Of a stretch of DNA of 64,000 nucleotides, positions 31,602 to 44,055 are shown piece after piece (the first letter of the stretch is position 1; every line of letters begins with the position of its first letter). The translations under genes were made by a program, and so were the position numbers. Location of the stretch: contig MU271154.1 in the NCBI GenBank assembly GCA_021432605.1, positions 624,192 to 688,191 on the forward strand. The letters are read 5' to 3'. The DNA is from Coniochaeta sp. PMI_546. Lineage: Eukaryota; Ascomycota; Sordariomycetes; Coniochaetales; Coniochaetaceae. Below the pieces are notes generated by a model. It saw nothing but the letters and a program-made list of their open reading frames with translations. It made no database searches and was not told where the DNA came from.

Positions 31602-34600
31602 GTTGCTATCTTGACAGGGAAACTGGTCGACTGGGTTGTTGTTAGTTGTTGCCAGTTGTTGCCGTGGCGAGCACGGGCAGGCCGACTTGAAGTGAAGGAC
31701 GTCTTGAGGAGTTGACTACCTCTGAGGGGAACGGCACGTGTAGGATCTGGACCCTGCGTAGTCCCTGCCGCGATATTTTGGAGGAATACTAACGAGGTGA
31801 GGTTTCGGATAGAGAGGAAAGGAATAGAAGCGAACCTGTCGCAGGCCGCGAAACGTACACGCTGAGTTGGGGCAATGGAGGGGTATGCGGGAGTGAGCAC
31901 GAAGGAGGGGTTCGGCTATCAGCTGAATCAGCTGGCCCGATAAGGCGAGCTGCAGCTGAGCCTAATTAATCGCCGGCCCGTCTGCCACTTGCAAGAGGGC
32001 TGCTTGCAAGCATTACTCCACGGGGACTACATCATAGTAGTACTGCGTATAAAGGTAACTTAACCTTATTGCATAGTAGTGAACACTTGCCGCAGTCGGG
32101 GAGAGAAAGTAAGGTAGCAAGGTTCCCGTTGCTTTGACCCTAATCTGAACCATCTTATTCTTAGACCAAGCGTTCTGCTTGGGGTCAAGCTTTAGTAGAT
32201 GATTCTTCTTTCAGCGATCGAGCTTCAATCCTAAAACAGAGCTCGCCATCCACCCTTTTCCCGATATTCAGCAACCTTATGACACGCGTGGTGTCTGGTT
32301 GTCTTGGTATTAGGTATAGTACCTGACTAGCCGAGCGAATTCCCACCGCGAGCCAATTGTGATCCATACGGTAAGGTAGTCCGAGAACATGAACATGTCG
32401 AACGTCTCGCTCTACCGTACACTACACCGCAGCAATCATCGTCAAACGACATGGAGAAACGCCACGACTGCAGGGTCGCGGTCGTTCCAAGGTCCTGCCG
32501 TATTACGGGTATATCGACCCTCGTTATACGTGACCCGTGCCCGGTACGTACCGTCATCGTATGATTGAGCAGACCCTGTGTAACATCCGTAGCAGGCAAC
32601 CCTTGACGAAGCTTGCCGAAAGGAGGCTGGCTTCCAACGTTCTGGGCTGGCCTGTTGCAGGGTTAGGGTCGATCTCAATTCGACGACAGGGGGCTGGATG
32701 CGGCTTTCCGTACCATGCCCACATGGCAGACGGGCCTAGAACGTCGCTAGAAACATCTGACACTCGATCACTATGAGTGGTCCGCGAGTTGCAGCACTCC
32801 GCCGCGTCGGTGTCCAGCTTCGCGATGGTGCTGATTCTTGGGCCTTGAACTGCGGGCACACTTCGTGTTCCTCCCCCTCCTGGTTGGTCTCTCTTCCTTT
32901 CGTTCTTTCTCTCCCGTCGCGATCAACGTCTTCCAAGGTTAGACTTGGCACCCTAGACACTGTGTCTCGGCTGTCCTGCTCATTTGGCCCCAATCAGGTG
33001 AAGCTACCCAGAGCATCAACATGGATCTTCGTTTCTGGACTGTGGCAGATTATCATAGTAGACTCCAGGTGCTAGGGACGAGGACTCAAGTATAAGCCAG
33101 CATCGAAAGCTCCCTCTGACGATAGCCTACCTGGTACATGGCATTCCGGCAAAACAGAGACATAGATTTAGTCTCCTCCGGTCATAGACGACTTTACTTC
33201 CTCCGCTCCGCTTGCACCAGCCACTCAGTGTCATTACACCCAGCCTCAAGAAGCTAAGAGACAGGCCATGACGCCTGGACAAGAAAGTCATGCCACTCCA
33301 GCACCAAGGCGCAGTCGAAGCCTGGCCTGTGCATCGTGAGCAGACTGATCCTTCGCCGTGTATGGATGTGTACCGCCGTCATATGGGGCAGTGAGATCCG
33401 TCAAAAATGAGCAATAAACTGTAACCTCTCCTCCGGGTCCAGAACGTAGCCGAACGTGCCAAGGACTGGGCCTGACAGCGTATTCTACTACCGTTCGATG
33501 GGGACTTCTTGGGGCCATACCGTCGTGTTCTTTGTCACTTTCAATCTCGGAGCTGCTTTCTCTCCCATTTGTGACCTGTGTTTGTGCGTTCTGCCGCGGA
33601 AATTGCTACTTTGACAACATCCTGATGGTTGCACAACGACTTGAGAGTTTGCTTGCTCGTCATGCCACTCGACTAGCGAAACCAGACGTCCGTGGTACAT
33701 CAGAATAATCACAGCCAAACAACAGTATGTCGTGGTGTCAGAGACCAACAGGACCGGAAGTTCCTCCTTTCCCCCCTTCGTCGACAAAGAGGGATCCTCC
33801 ATCCAATTCACGAAGCCTCCGAGTTACAAAACGGGCCTGGGCGGAGTCCCGAGCATCCCGTCTTCACACATTGATGAAGAAAACCCGCACGCAAACAGGC
33901 CTTGTACGTGTCTACCCGCATATCGTTGTTGCTGGGGGTCGCCACGATCTTCCCTCCTGTTGTCGCACCAGGTTTGCGCAGGAAAGGCACGGCAAACATC
34001 CCAGCGGTGGGTGCCCTTGCCTAGATACCTAGATACGTGGACGAACTGTCGAATACCACGCTGTAGGCCGATCCCAGCACGCAGACCGGCCTGGCCATGA
34101 GCGAGTACGTTGCACGCAGCCCACCGATCGGGATCAGACCAACCCTCCCTGCCATAACGGACACCTCTGAGTGGTCAGCGACGTTGGCATGAGAGACGGA
34201 GGTGAGTGGTGCAGAACTGTGCCCGTTTCTTATAATGTCACTCATTACCAACCACGACCGTTCCGTCCTCTGACACACTTGCAACCATTTTGTCACACAG
34301 TGTCTTCGTCCTTCTCCCCTACTACTCGCTTCTTCCAATATGTGACCATCACAACTACCCTTGGCAGGGTCAACATTGTCTTCTCCCATTCTAGCTTGGC
34401 TCTACGGAACGATTGTGTGCACTTCGGGCTATTGAGCCCTAAGCACACATGATCAACATCCTCGTCGACCCGACCCGTGGTGAGCTCGCTTCCGTTCCAC
34501 CGGGCACCGAGTTCTCCGATGGCTTCGTTGTCTATCCGGACAAGTGGCCGTCCGCTCAGATGGACAACCTCGATAGACACTCAGGACCTCCGCGCCAGAA

Positions 34601-36062
34601 TTTAATGCGTCTAAGAGATGACAAGTTACCCCAATTGTAAGGGCGTGTATAGCGTTGAGAATGCATCGCCCGGCTGGACCCTTTGTTGAAGTCGACATTG
34701 TCCCCTTTTCACACAGAGCCTGGAACTCGAGCGCGACACCGCCATATGGCCGAGCAACCTTTGCGTCTCTGTCGCCATCAAAGCAGATGACAAGCTTCAA
34801 CCGGCGAGGCCTAGAGACTGGAACCAATGTTCACTGAACAGGAGCGCATCCGCGGAATTGTGTGTGGGTAGGACGTCACTTGCACGACGACGAGGTTGAT
34901 CGAAGAGGAGTAACTTGCCACATCCTCAGCAACCTGATGTCGACACATGCTTCGGTGTCGAATCTGAGAGCAACCCAGCGCGGCCTCGACAACTGTCATC
35001 CTCAAAGGCAACACTGGAAAACTGTCCTCATACTCGCGCCAATCGATTCGCCAAGTGATGAAACGAGGTCCGCTACCGACTGCTTCAGAAGTCCCAATAG
35101 CAACCACCCGGGCATTTCGACAGTCCGGAGCCTCGTCCGCCGATCACATGGGGTCCTTCTCGTTACGGTCAACATCTAGCAGCTATGAGTCCTCGACATG
35201 AAATCATGGCTCTACACACACGGCAACATCCAGTCCTTAGGTGCTTGGTGTCTATGTGGAATTCCAGCGGCGGGATGGGAGGCTCGCCGACCTTTGGTCC
35301 CGGCTCTACAGGTCAGACTTGCCTCAATGGGAGCTCTCTGGCGTGCCTCAAATCAGAGGACACTCGAACATGCTCAAACTGGCACGCTGGCTAGTGCCTC
35401 TCCCTTGTACTCGGTCCTGGTTTGGAAGTCCAACAGCGCCAAAACGCTCGATTCCCTGATTCAACCACCATATCATACCGATTCTGGTCTCGGAAACGGC
35501 ATAGGAGAAGCCGGATGCCTTGTTCCACTCCCTTTATACAATGTCTTGGGTGAAAAGCAGCCCGAAGAACATCCTATCAATGCAAACGGGGCAGCTTGGG
35601 ATCGTCACGATTCGAGCAGCATGTTTCGTTTCTCCTTTCCAATCTTTCTCTTGCATTCCAAACCAAACAACATATCATTAACCGAGATCATTAGTAGTCC
35701 TAACCGCGGGAGACCGCATCCGCCGGACCTGACTATATAGATAGATGGCCTGGAGATTCCTCACAACCGATCATACGATTCAAATGGCTCTCCGTGGAGG
35801 AAACCGGACCCGGAACGCCGTATAACCAGGCATACACAACCATGCAATACCATCACTCGAACCTGTCCGCAAGCCACGACACGACGAACGACCGTGCAAG
35901 CAAGACGTCATCACTTGCCCCCGACCATGAGTGTACACAAAACACAATGTGTGTGTTAAACACAGCAATGACGCCTACGATGGGCTCGATACCATCTGGG
36001 CACATCCTAGTGCCCCTTCGAACCGACCATCAAATGGTCCCAGTCGAACATGAAGGAGGTCG
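31602..36062. other. 4.5 kb without a recognised gene
   Basis: Many overlapping frames below 130 codons occur on both strands, plus one ATG-initiated frame of 180 codons (35198-35740, plus strand) with no motif. I saw no tRNA, 5S, terminal repeats or transposase motifs. TACCTTA-like tracts occur near 32040-32110. The left 300 bases should contain the AMMECR1 promoter and the right 300 the SKN7 3' region. Confidence 0.45.
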
Positions 36063-38436
36063 TCATTGCGAATACTGCCCCTGCTGCTGGCCATAGGCCA
36101 ACCTCTGCCTCTTTTCAGGCCGGTCGTCTCCCTGACCTCCCATAATATCCGGCATGCGGCCCATGGTAGGCGTCCCGATCTGCGGCAGCGCCTGGTTCTG
36201 GTTGACATACTGGGGCCTCTGGGACCCGCCCGGCGTAAGTGCCATCGGCCCACTCCCCACGGCAGACATATAACCGCCGCCATCCATAGTCGGGCTTGTG
36301 TGGTTCATCTGGCTAGGGGAGTGCCACGAACCCGTGGTCGTCGGAGATGGCATCGGCGTGCCCTCGTACTTTACCTGTGGACCGGGGGCTTGCATCTGTG
36401 CTGCTTGCATCTGGCTTGCCTGCATTTGTCCGGCCTGGGCAGCTTGCATGTGCGCCTGGGCGGCGTTGTTGGCCGCTATTTGTTGTTGCATGGTCATTTG
36501 GGCTTGGGCTGCCATCGCGTTGGCGTAGGAGGCGTTGGGGCCGTGTTGAACACCGGGGGAGGCGATGTCGTCGCCAGCAGAACCTGGGGGTGGAGGGTTC
36601 TTGAGGAGTTTGGTAAGGTGTTTTTTCAAGATGCGGACCATGCCTTCTCGCGTGAAGGGCTTGGCTAAGACGTCGTTCATGCCTGCGGGATGTTAGATGG
36701 ACGGTCGGGTTCAGTCACCGCCAGGACTACTCACCGAAGTGGAAATACGTCGCAATGTCCTCCTGCCGAATGTTGGACGTCATTGCAACAATTGGAGTGT
36801 CTGGGGCAACAAGACGAATGCAAGCCGTTGCAGAAACACCGTCGAACATGGGCATGATAATGTCCATGAAGATGAGATCGTATCTCATTGGCTCTTGGTT
36901 GACCTTGTTTACAGCTTCCGAACCATCCCGCTGTCCCTTCGTCAGTTATTCGCTCATTTCCGGCGACGAAACGTGGCCAGGCAGACACTTACAGCGATCT
37001 CGACAGTGCAGTCGACATTCGTCAGGAATTTGGCTCCGATCCTCGCACACGTCTTATCGTCCTCGACCAGCAATACTCTCGGTTTCCTCGAACCCCACAA
37101 AGAACCGCCTGGCTCCTTAGGAGGAGGCGTAGCCTGTGACGGCGCTTCGGCAATAGCATTGCCACTCGGAGTGCTTAGTGGCCGACTGTACGGAATGTTC
37201 TGAATGTGGTCCTGGTGGAACGGATCTATACCCGCCGTCTGACCAACTGGATATACCATGTGCCGCGGATCATTGAACGGATCGTGGATCATGTGCATTG
37301 GCGGGCCGTTACTTTGCGGTTGACTATACATTACTGACGACGACGTTGCCGAGTCGGGTGGCGATCCCGTGTTGTGGTACGCGATGGATAGCCGCTCCAG
37401 CTCTCTATCTGCTGGAAACTCGGGGGAAAGGCTGTTGAGCAGCTCTCTGGCGCGTCTGAGCTCTGCGGCAGGTTCGTCGGTGCCATCTGGCAAGGAGTTC
37501 ATCTGTCCGGAGTGGAATGCTGGGTTCGAGTGACTCGAGTGGCTCGAGTGGGCCGAGTGCCGACTGTTTCTCCGCTTGTCGTCGATGTTGTTCAGATGGT
37601 TGATGAGCTCGTTTGCGATCTGATGCTGCGCCTTGACCATCCGCGTCAAGCCGAGGACCTCGCTGACCAGGACTTTGTTTGTGCCCGCTAACTCGTAGTA
37701 TTGCTCCTGGAGCGCCTGAACTTGATGTTGTGTTGCGACAAGCTGGTCGTTGAGGAGGACCACCTGTTGCGTCGCCGGAAATGGTTCATCGGCTTGTTGG
37801 GCTTTCCGCGGCGCTGGTGCTTTCCGGCGGATGTTGTCGAGGTTATCCTTTCTGTCTGCTCGGAACTCGGGATGCCGGAACTCCCAAGCCTAAGCTGAAT
37901 GTCAACAATATGTCCCCGACTGCTGGCCCGAAGCACCTACGTCTTTCCCATACAGCGTGTCGCCATTCTCCTCGTTGTGGCGGACTTTGTGGAAGTCGTA
38001 CTTGTTGAGTTGCCGGACAAAGCTTGCGAAGTTGCTGTGCTTGAAATGCTTCGGTAGTATAGTCTTTGTGAATTTCTCGTTCTGCAATGGAAAGCGAGGG
38101 TCAGGAACCACCGCACTTAGGGAGGGGAGGGGGTTAATCGGTAATGTGGATGGATAGTATACCTCGAGAACGACGAAACTATCGCCGTCGCTGCTCCACC
38201 GGACTACAGAACTGTATGCAGGGTCTTCGAGCATCCTGTTTGATGGTGCGTCAGCGTTACGCCGATCGGACGAAGGCGGCACGATGCAGGACCTACTTGT
38301 ATAGTTTTCGAACCTGTGCTTATGTTAGTTGCGCTGCGCATCCAACTGATGTGCCGTGATTGCGAGAGCTTACAAAATCACTTGAATTATTTCCTGCGGC
38401 TTGCGCCGCAACCAAATCCCCTTCTGGCGGCGGCAT
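36063..38436 (-). CDS. SKN7: SKN7/PRR1-type HSF-response regulator transcription factor
   Basis: Phosphorelay output regulator for oxidative and osmotic stress, nuclear. Exons are 38436-38374, 38313-38297, 38235-38163, 38081-37941, 37889-36993, 36930-36735 and 36682-36063, giving 668 aa. The HSF-type DNA-binding domain (about residues 18-120) has SSDF-VRKLYKMLED, NEKFTKTILPKHFKHSNFASFVRQLNKYDFHKV and AWEFRHPEFR. A coiled coil follows (about 150-210). The receiver domain (about 375-490) has VLLVEDDKTC, the phospho-acceptor Asp420 in IFMDIIMPM, Thr448 in AMTSN and Lys470 in VLAKPF. The tail is Gln/Met/Ala-rich and ends GQQQGQYSQ. Exon 2 is just 17 nt and encodes VRKLY. Confidence 0.95.
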
Positions 38437-39033
38437 AGTGGCGGTGGACTCGATAACAGACAGTGGTCGACGGCAACCGATGGTTCGAAGGTCGGGGGAG
38501 GAGGGTAGATTTTGTATGCCGGCCGGACGTGTTCAACCAGCCATGGACGGGGGATTTCAATGGATAGGCGACTGCTCGAGACTCGTGACGATTGGAGAGT
38601 GGATATGCGAGGAAGTTTGTTGTTTTGCGCGAAGCCCTTGGTGTGGTCTCAAGTCGGAGGAGAAGATGTCGTTCCCACTTTAATCCTCCGATGTCAATGT
38701 CACGTTCTATGTGTGTGTATCCGTCCGCAACGCCCGTCCCTTTGGCGATGCAAGGTGAGGTAATAGCCCGGTGGTGTAGCTGTTGTATGCGCCGGTAGCT
38801 GTATCTGTGTCGTGAAACCTGTCCGGACCCGACTCCGGGGTTGTATACTGGCAATTGCGATACAGGCTTGCTGGAGGCGGTCAAGGTTGTCGAAGGTCGA
38901 GACTTTGTTGGTCGAGTCGCAGAACTGCTTGTGGCAAGTCGAGGGGTTCCCTCAAAGGTCTCACTGAGCTGTGGAGACAACCTGAAGTTGGATTGGAAAA
39001 ACTGGGCGGAACCGGGAAGCAGGTGGGCGGACA

Positions 39034-39083
39034 AGGATGGTGGATGGTGGATGGTGAGGTGGATTGGTGGATGGGATGGACGG
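39034..39083 (+). repeat. degenerate GGATGGTG tract
   Basis: About six imperfect copies of GGATGGTG/GGTGGATG in 50 bases on a purine-rich strand. It lies about 600 bases upstream of the SKN7 start. Confidence 0.55.
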
Positions 39084-39517
39084 TGTGGGATTGGAGCAGT
39101 GCTAGAGTGGCCAAAGCACGCAAAGATACGGGCCAATAACTAAGGTACTTACCGGTACACTTACAGTGTGCAGTAATAAGTCTACCATGTACGCTAGTGG
39201 CATCATAAGAAAACCCCATGAGCAACAAGCAGGGCAAAGGTACTCATCAGCTGTCAAGTGCGAGCAAATACTCCAAGAGACGTGCTTTGCTCGAGGCAAA
39301 GATCGACATTTGGTGGCCAGCTGAGTCCAATGTGCCCTCCATCCCAACAACGGGGCTCGACTGCTACACTAGTTGCGGCGTCGATGTCTGTTTTTTGGCT
39401 GTCGAAGTTATGCATGAGACACAGTACCTCTAGATACAGACGTGTCGTGATCGGATCCGGCGCCCAACGTGGAGGAGGTTCATCAACAGATTGGAATGAT
39501 CTTGGTGGAGGCCGATA

Positions 39518-39606
39518 ACTGAATAGGTACCTTACCCAAGGTAGGTACCTTAGGTCTACGTGTAGATGCCATCCGAACTGGAAAAGGTATCTTACATAAG
39601 GTAGTA
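39518..39606. repeat. TACCTTA/GGTACC palindromic tract
   Basis: Contains GGTACCTTACCCAAGG, TAGGTACCTTAGG and ATCTTACATAAGGTAG in direct and inverted order. Confidence 0.55.
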
Positions 39607-39869
39607 GTCAACATGCGAAATTTGGGAAAAGCAAATGGCTTAGGCTGCACCATGTATAACCTGGAAGCAATATGGAAAGCACCTTGGACGACATCGTCGT
39701 TGACTACACGTAGCGCCTGCCTCACTAACAAAGAGGAAAGATTTTAGCAATTGCAATGAATCTTTTTTGCGACGTAGCTACACGTGCCTTCCGGGTTCTT
39801 CATAGTTCTGTTCCATCGCAACTGAGACTTCCATTTAGATGTCTCTACGAAATTGGACATCACATACCT

Positions 39870-39960
39870 TTGACATAAGGTAAGGTAGGTAGGTACCTAC
39901 CTAGCTACTACCTATAGTAAGGTAGTCTTCCATCTCAAGCTTCCGAGGCCCTCTCTCCCT
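39870..39960. repeat. second TACCTTA palindromic tract
   Basis: Holds an 18-nt perfect palindrome at 39886-39903 (core AGGTAGGTACCTACCT) flanked by CTACTACCTATAGTAAGGTAG. Confidence 0.6.
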
Positions 39961-41683
39961 AACGTGGTGTACCTTAGTACAGTAGCCCCAACCCAAAGCG
40001 GCGGCCATGAATTGTGTACGGATTTTCTTGCGGCCGAGCCGGAATATGACCTCCGAGGAGAAGAAGGGTGAATTTCTGCTCGACCAACCGCGACAAGCGT
40101 ATGCTGGAGTCTACCTTGACTACCTTACCCAAAACTGGTTATGGAGACTTGCGGAAAGCCTGGACCACGTTCATGTATGTCTCGCACAGGGACAGCTTCG
40201 CGCATACAAGACCCTGACCGTCATCTTGGGGTCTCGTACCTTGCAGCGCATCCTCTCATAACCAAAGTCATCTATCAAGGTCCGTCCGAGACTGCAAAGA
40301 CGACGGAATACAATTGCCAAGCCGGACTGACCGGCACGGTTAAGGAGATGCTCAATTTGGCACTGGATTCGGCTACATGCCGACTTCCGAAAGCTTCGAG
40401 AGTCAGGATTACTATGTACGTGTGCAGTACATTATTTCGTCGAAACCAGTGTCAATCAAAGTTGGTAAGGATGACAAAACAGAAAGTTGCTGTTGCCCGT
40501 CTCGTGCAGCGCTTGAATCGTATCTAGCAGCGATCGACAGTCGAATTCTTGGAATATCGAAATTGCTTCAACCAACGGGAAGCGTCGCCAGCTCCGCAGA
40601 TCTGTTAGCCGAAACCGCGTCGCCGACCACATTCCACCCAGGACAAGGCTGCCAGGGCTGCCATCTCAGGGTCCTAAGTGTAAGCCCGCAGCCTCTTGGG
40701 AGCAGCATCAACGACAGAGTGCGCTGATAAGCCTGGGAATGTTTTTTATTTTTCTTAGCAACAGCTGTATATGTTACCAGCTTCTCTCCCCGTTAAAAGC
40801 CGAGAATTCGCAATCCAAAGCTACGTGCCCTTGATAGATGCTCGAATGGGCGATCAACAAAGCGGCGCCCAATCAGGCGGGGCCGGCGCCATTCAAAAGC
40901 TGCTGAAGAGCTTAAGTACCTTCGGTGCGTGATAGAGTGTCACGCCGCTGACGTCGCGACTCGCCCTGATGCACCGATTGTGCATACACGTGTACGTGTA
41001 GTTCATAAGTGACCAACAACTGCGTGTACACGTAGTCCTCGTGAGATTAAGGACTCTAGCTGTGCATATTGTGGCTACTCCCATGAGGGATGAACATGAT
41101 CAAGTACATACACCAGCTACCTCAATATGTCTGTCGCCAGAACACCCCGCGGTGATTCAAGACGAAAGCATCCTACAAGCAATAGAAGGTGCTAGCCGCG
41201 AGCAGTTCATATGTATAAGTCTTGGATGGAGAGTCCCGCCAGCTCGTCAATATGCTGGTCCAACTTTCCAGCTGCTCAATAGGACTTGCGAGGATTCAGC
41301 GCTTGGACTGCTAGTGGTTGCAGAGAAAGTTATCTCAAAGCTGCAGGTCGGCAATGCTGACGCAAGTCTGTCATTGGCCCGATTTAGGCATGAGGCTGGA
41401 CAGGCATCAGCCCCTCCACCTTTCTTAGTTATCTTCAGATCCAGCTCCAAGTTGCTACGATTTGTTGGCGGTACCCGTTCTGATGATACCAAGGCTTTAT
41501 ATTCCATGAGGACGCTGTCCGGAATTGTGTCGCGTATTTTGACGGGTTTGACCAACGTCGACTCTCCTCTTGTTTCGGCGGCCGGCCATCTGCCTGCTCA
41601 AACACTGCGAGAATAAGAGGCGGCTCGCAGTCAGGCAAATTTCGTACAGTAAGGGATTATTACCGAGGACATGTGTCGTCAGG

Positions 41684-44055
41684 ATGGCAGAACCTCTCTC
41701 TATCATGGCGGCAGCTGCCTCTCTCTTTGCTGCGTCCTTGAAGCTCTCTAAGGGCTTGATCGACCTTCGGTCGCAATTCCAGAAAGTACCGGTGACGATC
41801 AGCGGCCTGTCCAACGAGATCCAACTGACGTCGCTTGGACTGGGTGAGCTGGAGTCTCTTCTCCGCTCAAGACAAGATGTCTTGGACACTGCATTGAAAG
41901 ACAACCGGGTACGCCGCAACATGCTGAAGTGCATTGAAGCGGTCACGGTGAGCATGGCCAAGTCTTTCTCTCTTCTTGATGCGGAGCTTGGCAAGCTTGC
42001 CCGTGATGGGAAGGAGTCCAAGGGAATATCGTGGCGGCTCAGGTTCATGTGGGTAGAGTCAGACTTGGATGGAATCATGGCTCAGGTCCGCGATCAGAGG
42101 TCTTCACTTAGTTTTCTGATGCAGCTAGTCTCTACGTAGGTCCCTTTCTTCAAGTTCCAGTAGACTTCTGAGTGGAGTTGATATGTGGTCATGGAAGACC
42201 CGCGCGAGGCCACTGGTGACATAGCTGACACTTCAACAGGGCCAAGATCGACGACATTCATAGGCACTTCCAGTCAGCATCTCCGGGGCTGGCTGCTCTC
42301 AAGAGAACAGCTACGGGCCCAAAGGACAAGCAGCGCGCTTTTGTTAAGCTGCAAGAAGCGACACCAAGAACAGAGTCTGTTGCCCCTGATTTACAGGAAA
42401 TACTCGAGAAAGACATCAAGTTTCCTGACCTCGGGGACATCGACGAATCAGCAACGCCAAAGCCAGCAACACCAAATCCAGCCTCGAGTGGCTCTCCTCC
42501 GCCCACAACAGCTACCTCACAGTCTGAACCCCCGCACCGCCCGTTTCATCCGCCCGCGGCTCCATCATCCTTTCCAGCGACTCCCTACAGCCAGAGCACC
42601 AAAGCGCCACCTTCCCTAGTCCACCACGAGCTCCATTACGCAGTCTCGAACAATGGCATAGACCTGATCCCTCCTCTCCTCGACGACAAAGCCTACTCTC
42701 CCATCGCCCTCCCATTAGACCCGTATAACACCCTCCCCAACGCCAGCAAGACCCCTTTGGCTCTAGCATGCTACCTAGGCTATGACGAGATCCTCCACAT
42801 CTTCCTCTTCCGCTACGCCTGGGCAGTGAACGAGTGCATAGGTCGCGACCTCCCTCCACTCCACGCGGCAGCTTTTGCCGGTCACCTCTCCACCGTCCGG
42901 CTCCTCCTAGGCTACAATGCCAATCCGCGTCTGCGGGGGCCGGGCAACAACACACCTCTCTTTTGGGCATGTTCGCGGGGCCACCTCGACATCGTCCTAC
43001 TCCTCCTCTCCTCCGGCGCCGAGGAGGATGTCAACTTTTCCAACGACAAGGGTCTAACGCCTCTGATAGTAGCGGCCTACCATGGCCACGCCTCCATCAT
43101 ACCCATACTTCTGACAGCCGGCGCAGATATTAACGCAGCGAACCTCAAGTCCCAGACCGCCCTCCACCTAGCATCCCACGCTGGTCACCTCAAAGCCGTC
43201 ACCATACTCCTCTCCGCAGGCGCAGGTCTCAACGCCCCAACCGCCAACGGCAAGACCCCCCTCATCTTCGCTGCCGCAGCCGGCAACGTTGACACAGTCG
43301 AGCACCTAGCGGTCTCGGGCGCATTGATCAACCTCTCCGACAGCGACGGGAAAACAGCCCTCTACCACGCTTCTGCCGCCGGCTACGGGCCCACAGTGGA
43401 AGTCCTCCTCGACCGTCTGGCCTTCACGGAGACGGTCACCAAAACCGGCGATCGCCCGCTCCACACCGCGTGCGAGAAGGGGCATGCGAGGGTGGTAGGC
43501 TACCTCCTCTCCGCCGGGGCGCGGATGGACGTACCCCGGCCAAGAGACGGGCTAGACGCGCTTGCCGTGGCAGTCTGGTACCGCCGAAAGGAAGTGCTAG
43601 GCCCGCTGGTGCTGTATCGCGTTGAGCGGGACTCGGGGGCGTACTCCCTGCAACAAGGGTTGTGGAACGCGCTTGAGTGGGGACTGGGAGAGGCGGTTGA
43701 TGCCCTGATTGAGAGCGGGGCGGATGTTAATTCTGTCGAAGGAAACGGAGAGGCAGAGGAGGAGGGAGGCAGTATGCAGAGTTTGTTGAGCAGGGCTGTC
43801 AGGGAGGGTAAAGCTGAGGCTGTGAGATTGTTGATTGAGAAGGGGGCGGATGTGAATAAAGCTGATCGGTTTGGAGCGACGCCTTTACATCGCGCTGCTA
43901 GGGGTCAGGATGTCGGGATCGCGAAGGTACTCATAGAGGCTGGGGCGAAGATGGACCTTGTTAATAAGAACGGCAAGACGCCGGTGGATGTGGCGGATGT
44001 GTTTGGTGGACAGGCGATGAGGGAGTTCTTCAAGGAGCGCAAAGCCCGGGGATAG
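41684..44055 (+). CDS. ankyrin-repeat protein with PigL_N/STAND-like N-terminal domain
   Basis: Exons are 41684-42135 and 42240-44055 (104-nt intron, joined as VST-AKIDDIH), giving 755 aa. Residues 1-150 form an alpha-helical domain that begins MAEPLSIMAAAASLFAASLKLSKGLIDLR, the classic opening of fungal PigL_N/HeLo-like domains found at the front of STAND/NLR proteins. A Pro/Ser-rich linker covers about 150-300. From about residue 320 to 750 there are about 11-12 ankyrin repeats, with clear consensus such as TPLIVAAYHGHASIIPILLTAGADIN, TALHLASHAGHLKAV and TPLHRAARGQDVGIAKVLIEAGA. No NACHT or NB-ARC domain lies between them. It is probably a cytoplasmic scaffold or an immune-like sensor; that role is inferred from architecture. 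Confidence 0.85.

Larger units (their letters stand above)
38437..41683. other. 3.2 kb divergent region SKN7/ankyrin gene
   Basis: The first 700 bases are the SKN7 promoter side, with a GGATGGTG-rich tract at 39034-39083. Palindromic TACCTTA tracts lie at 39518-39606 and 39870-39960. Between about 40007 and 41616 there are open stretches on the plus strand that I could not assign (see findings). Confidence 0.4.

Noticed and set aside
35198-35740. 180-codon ATG frame in the gene-poor interval
   Set aside because: No family motif, no signal peptide or clear promoter; length can arise by chance in this GC range.
36066-36668. 200-codon plus-strand frame
   Set aside because: Antisense of the last SKN7 exon; rich in Arg/Leu/His as expected from the reverse of Gln/Ala/Met codons.
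40981-41040. Partly palindromic TACACGTGTACGTGTAG and TGCGTGTACACGTAG
   Set aside because: Imperfect, short and not clearly paired; could be chance or E-box-like sites, but no further support.
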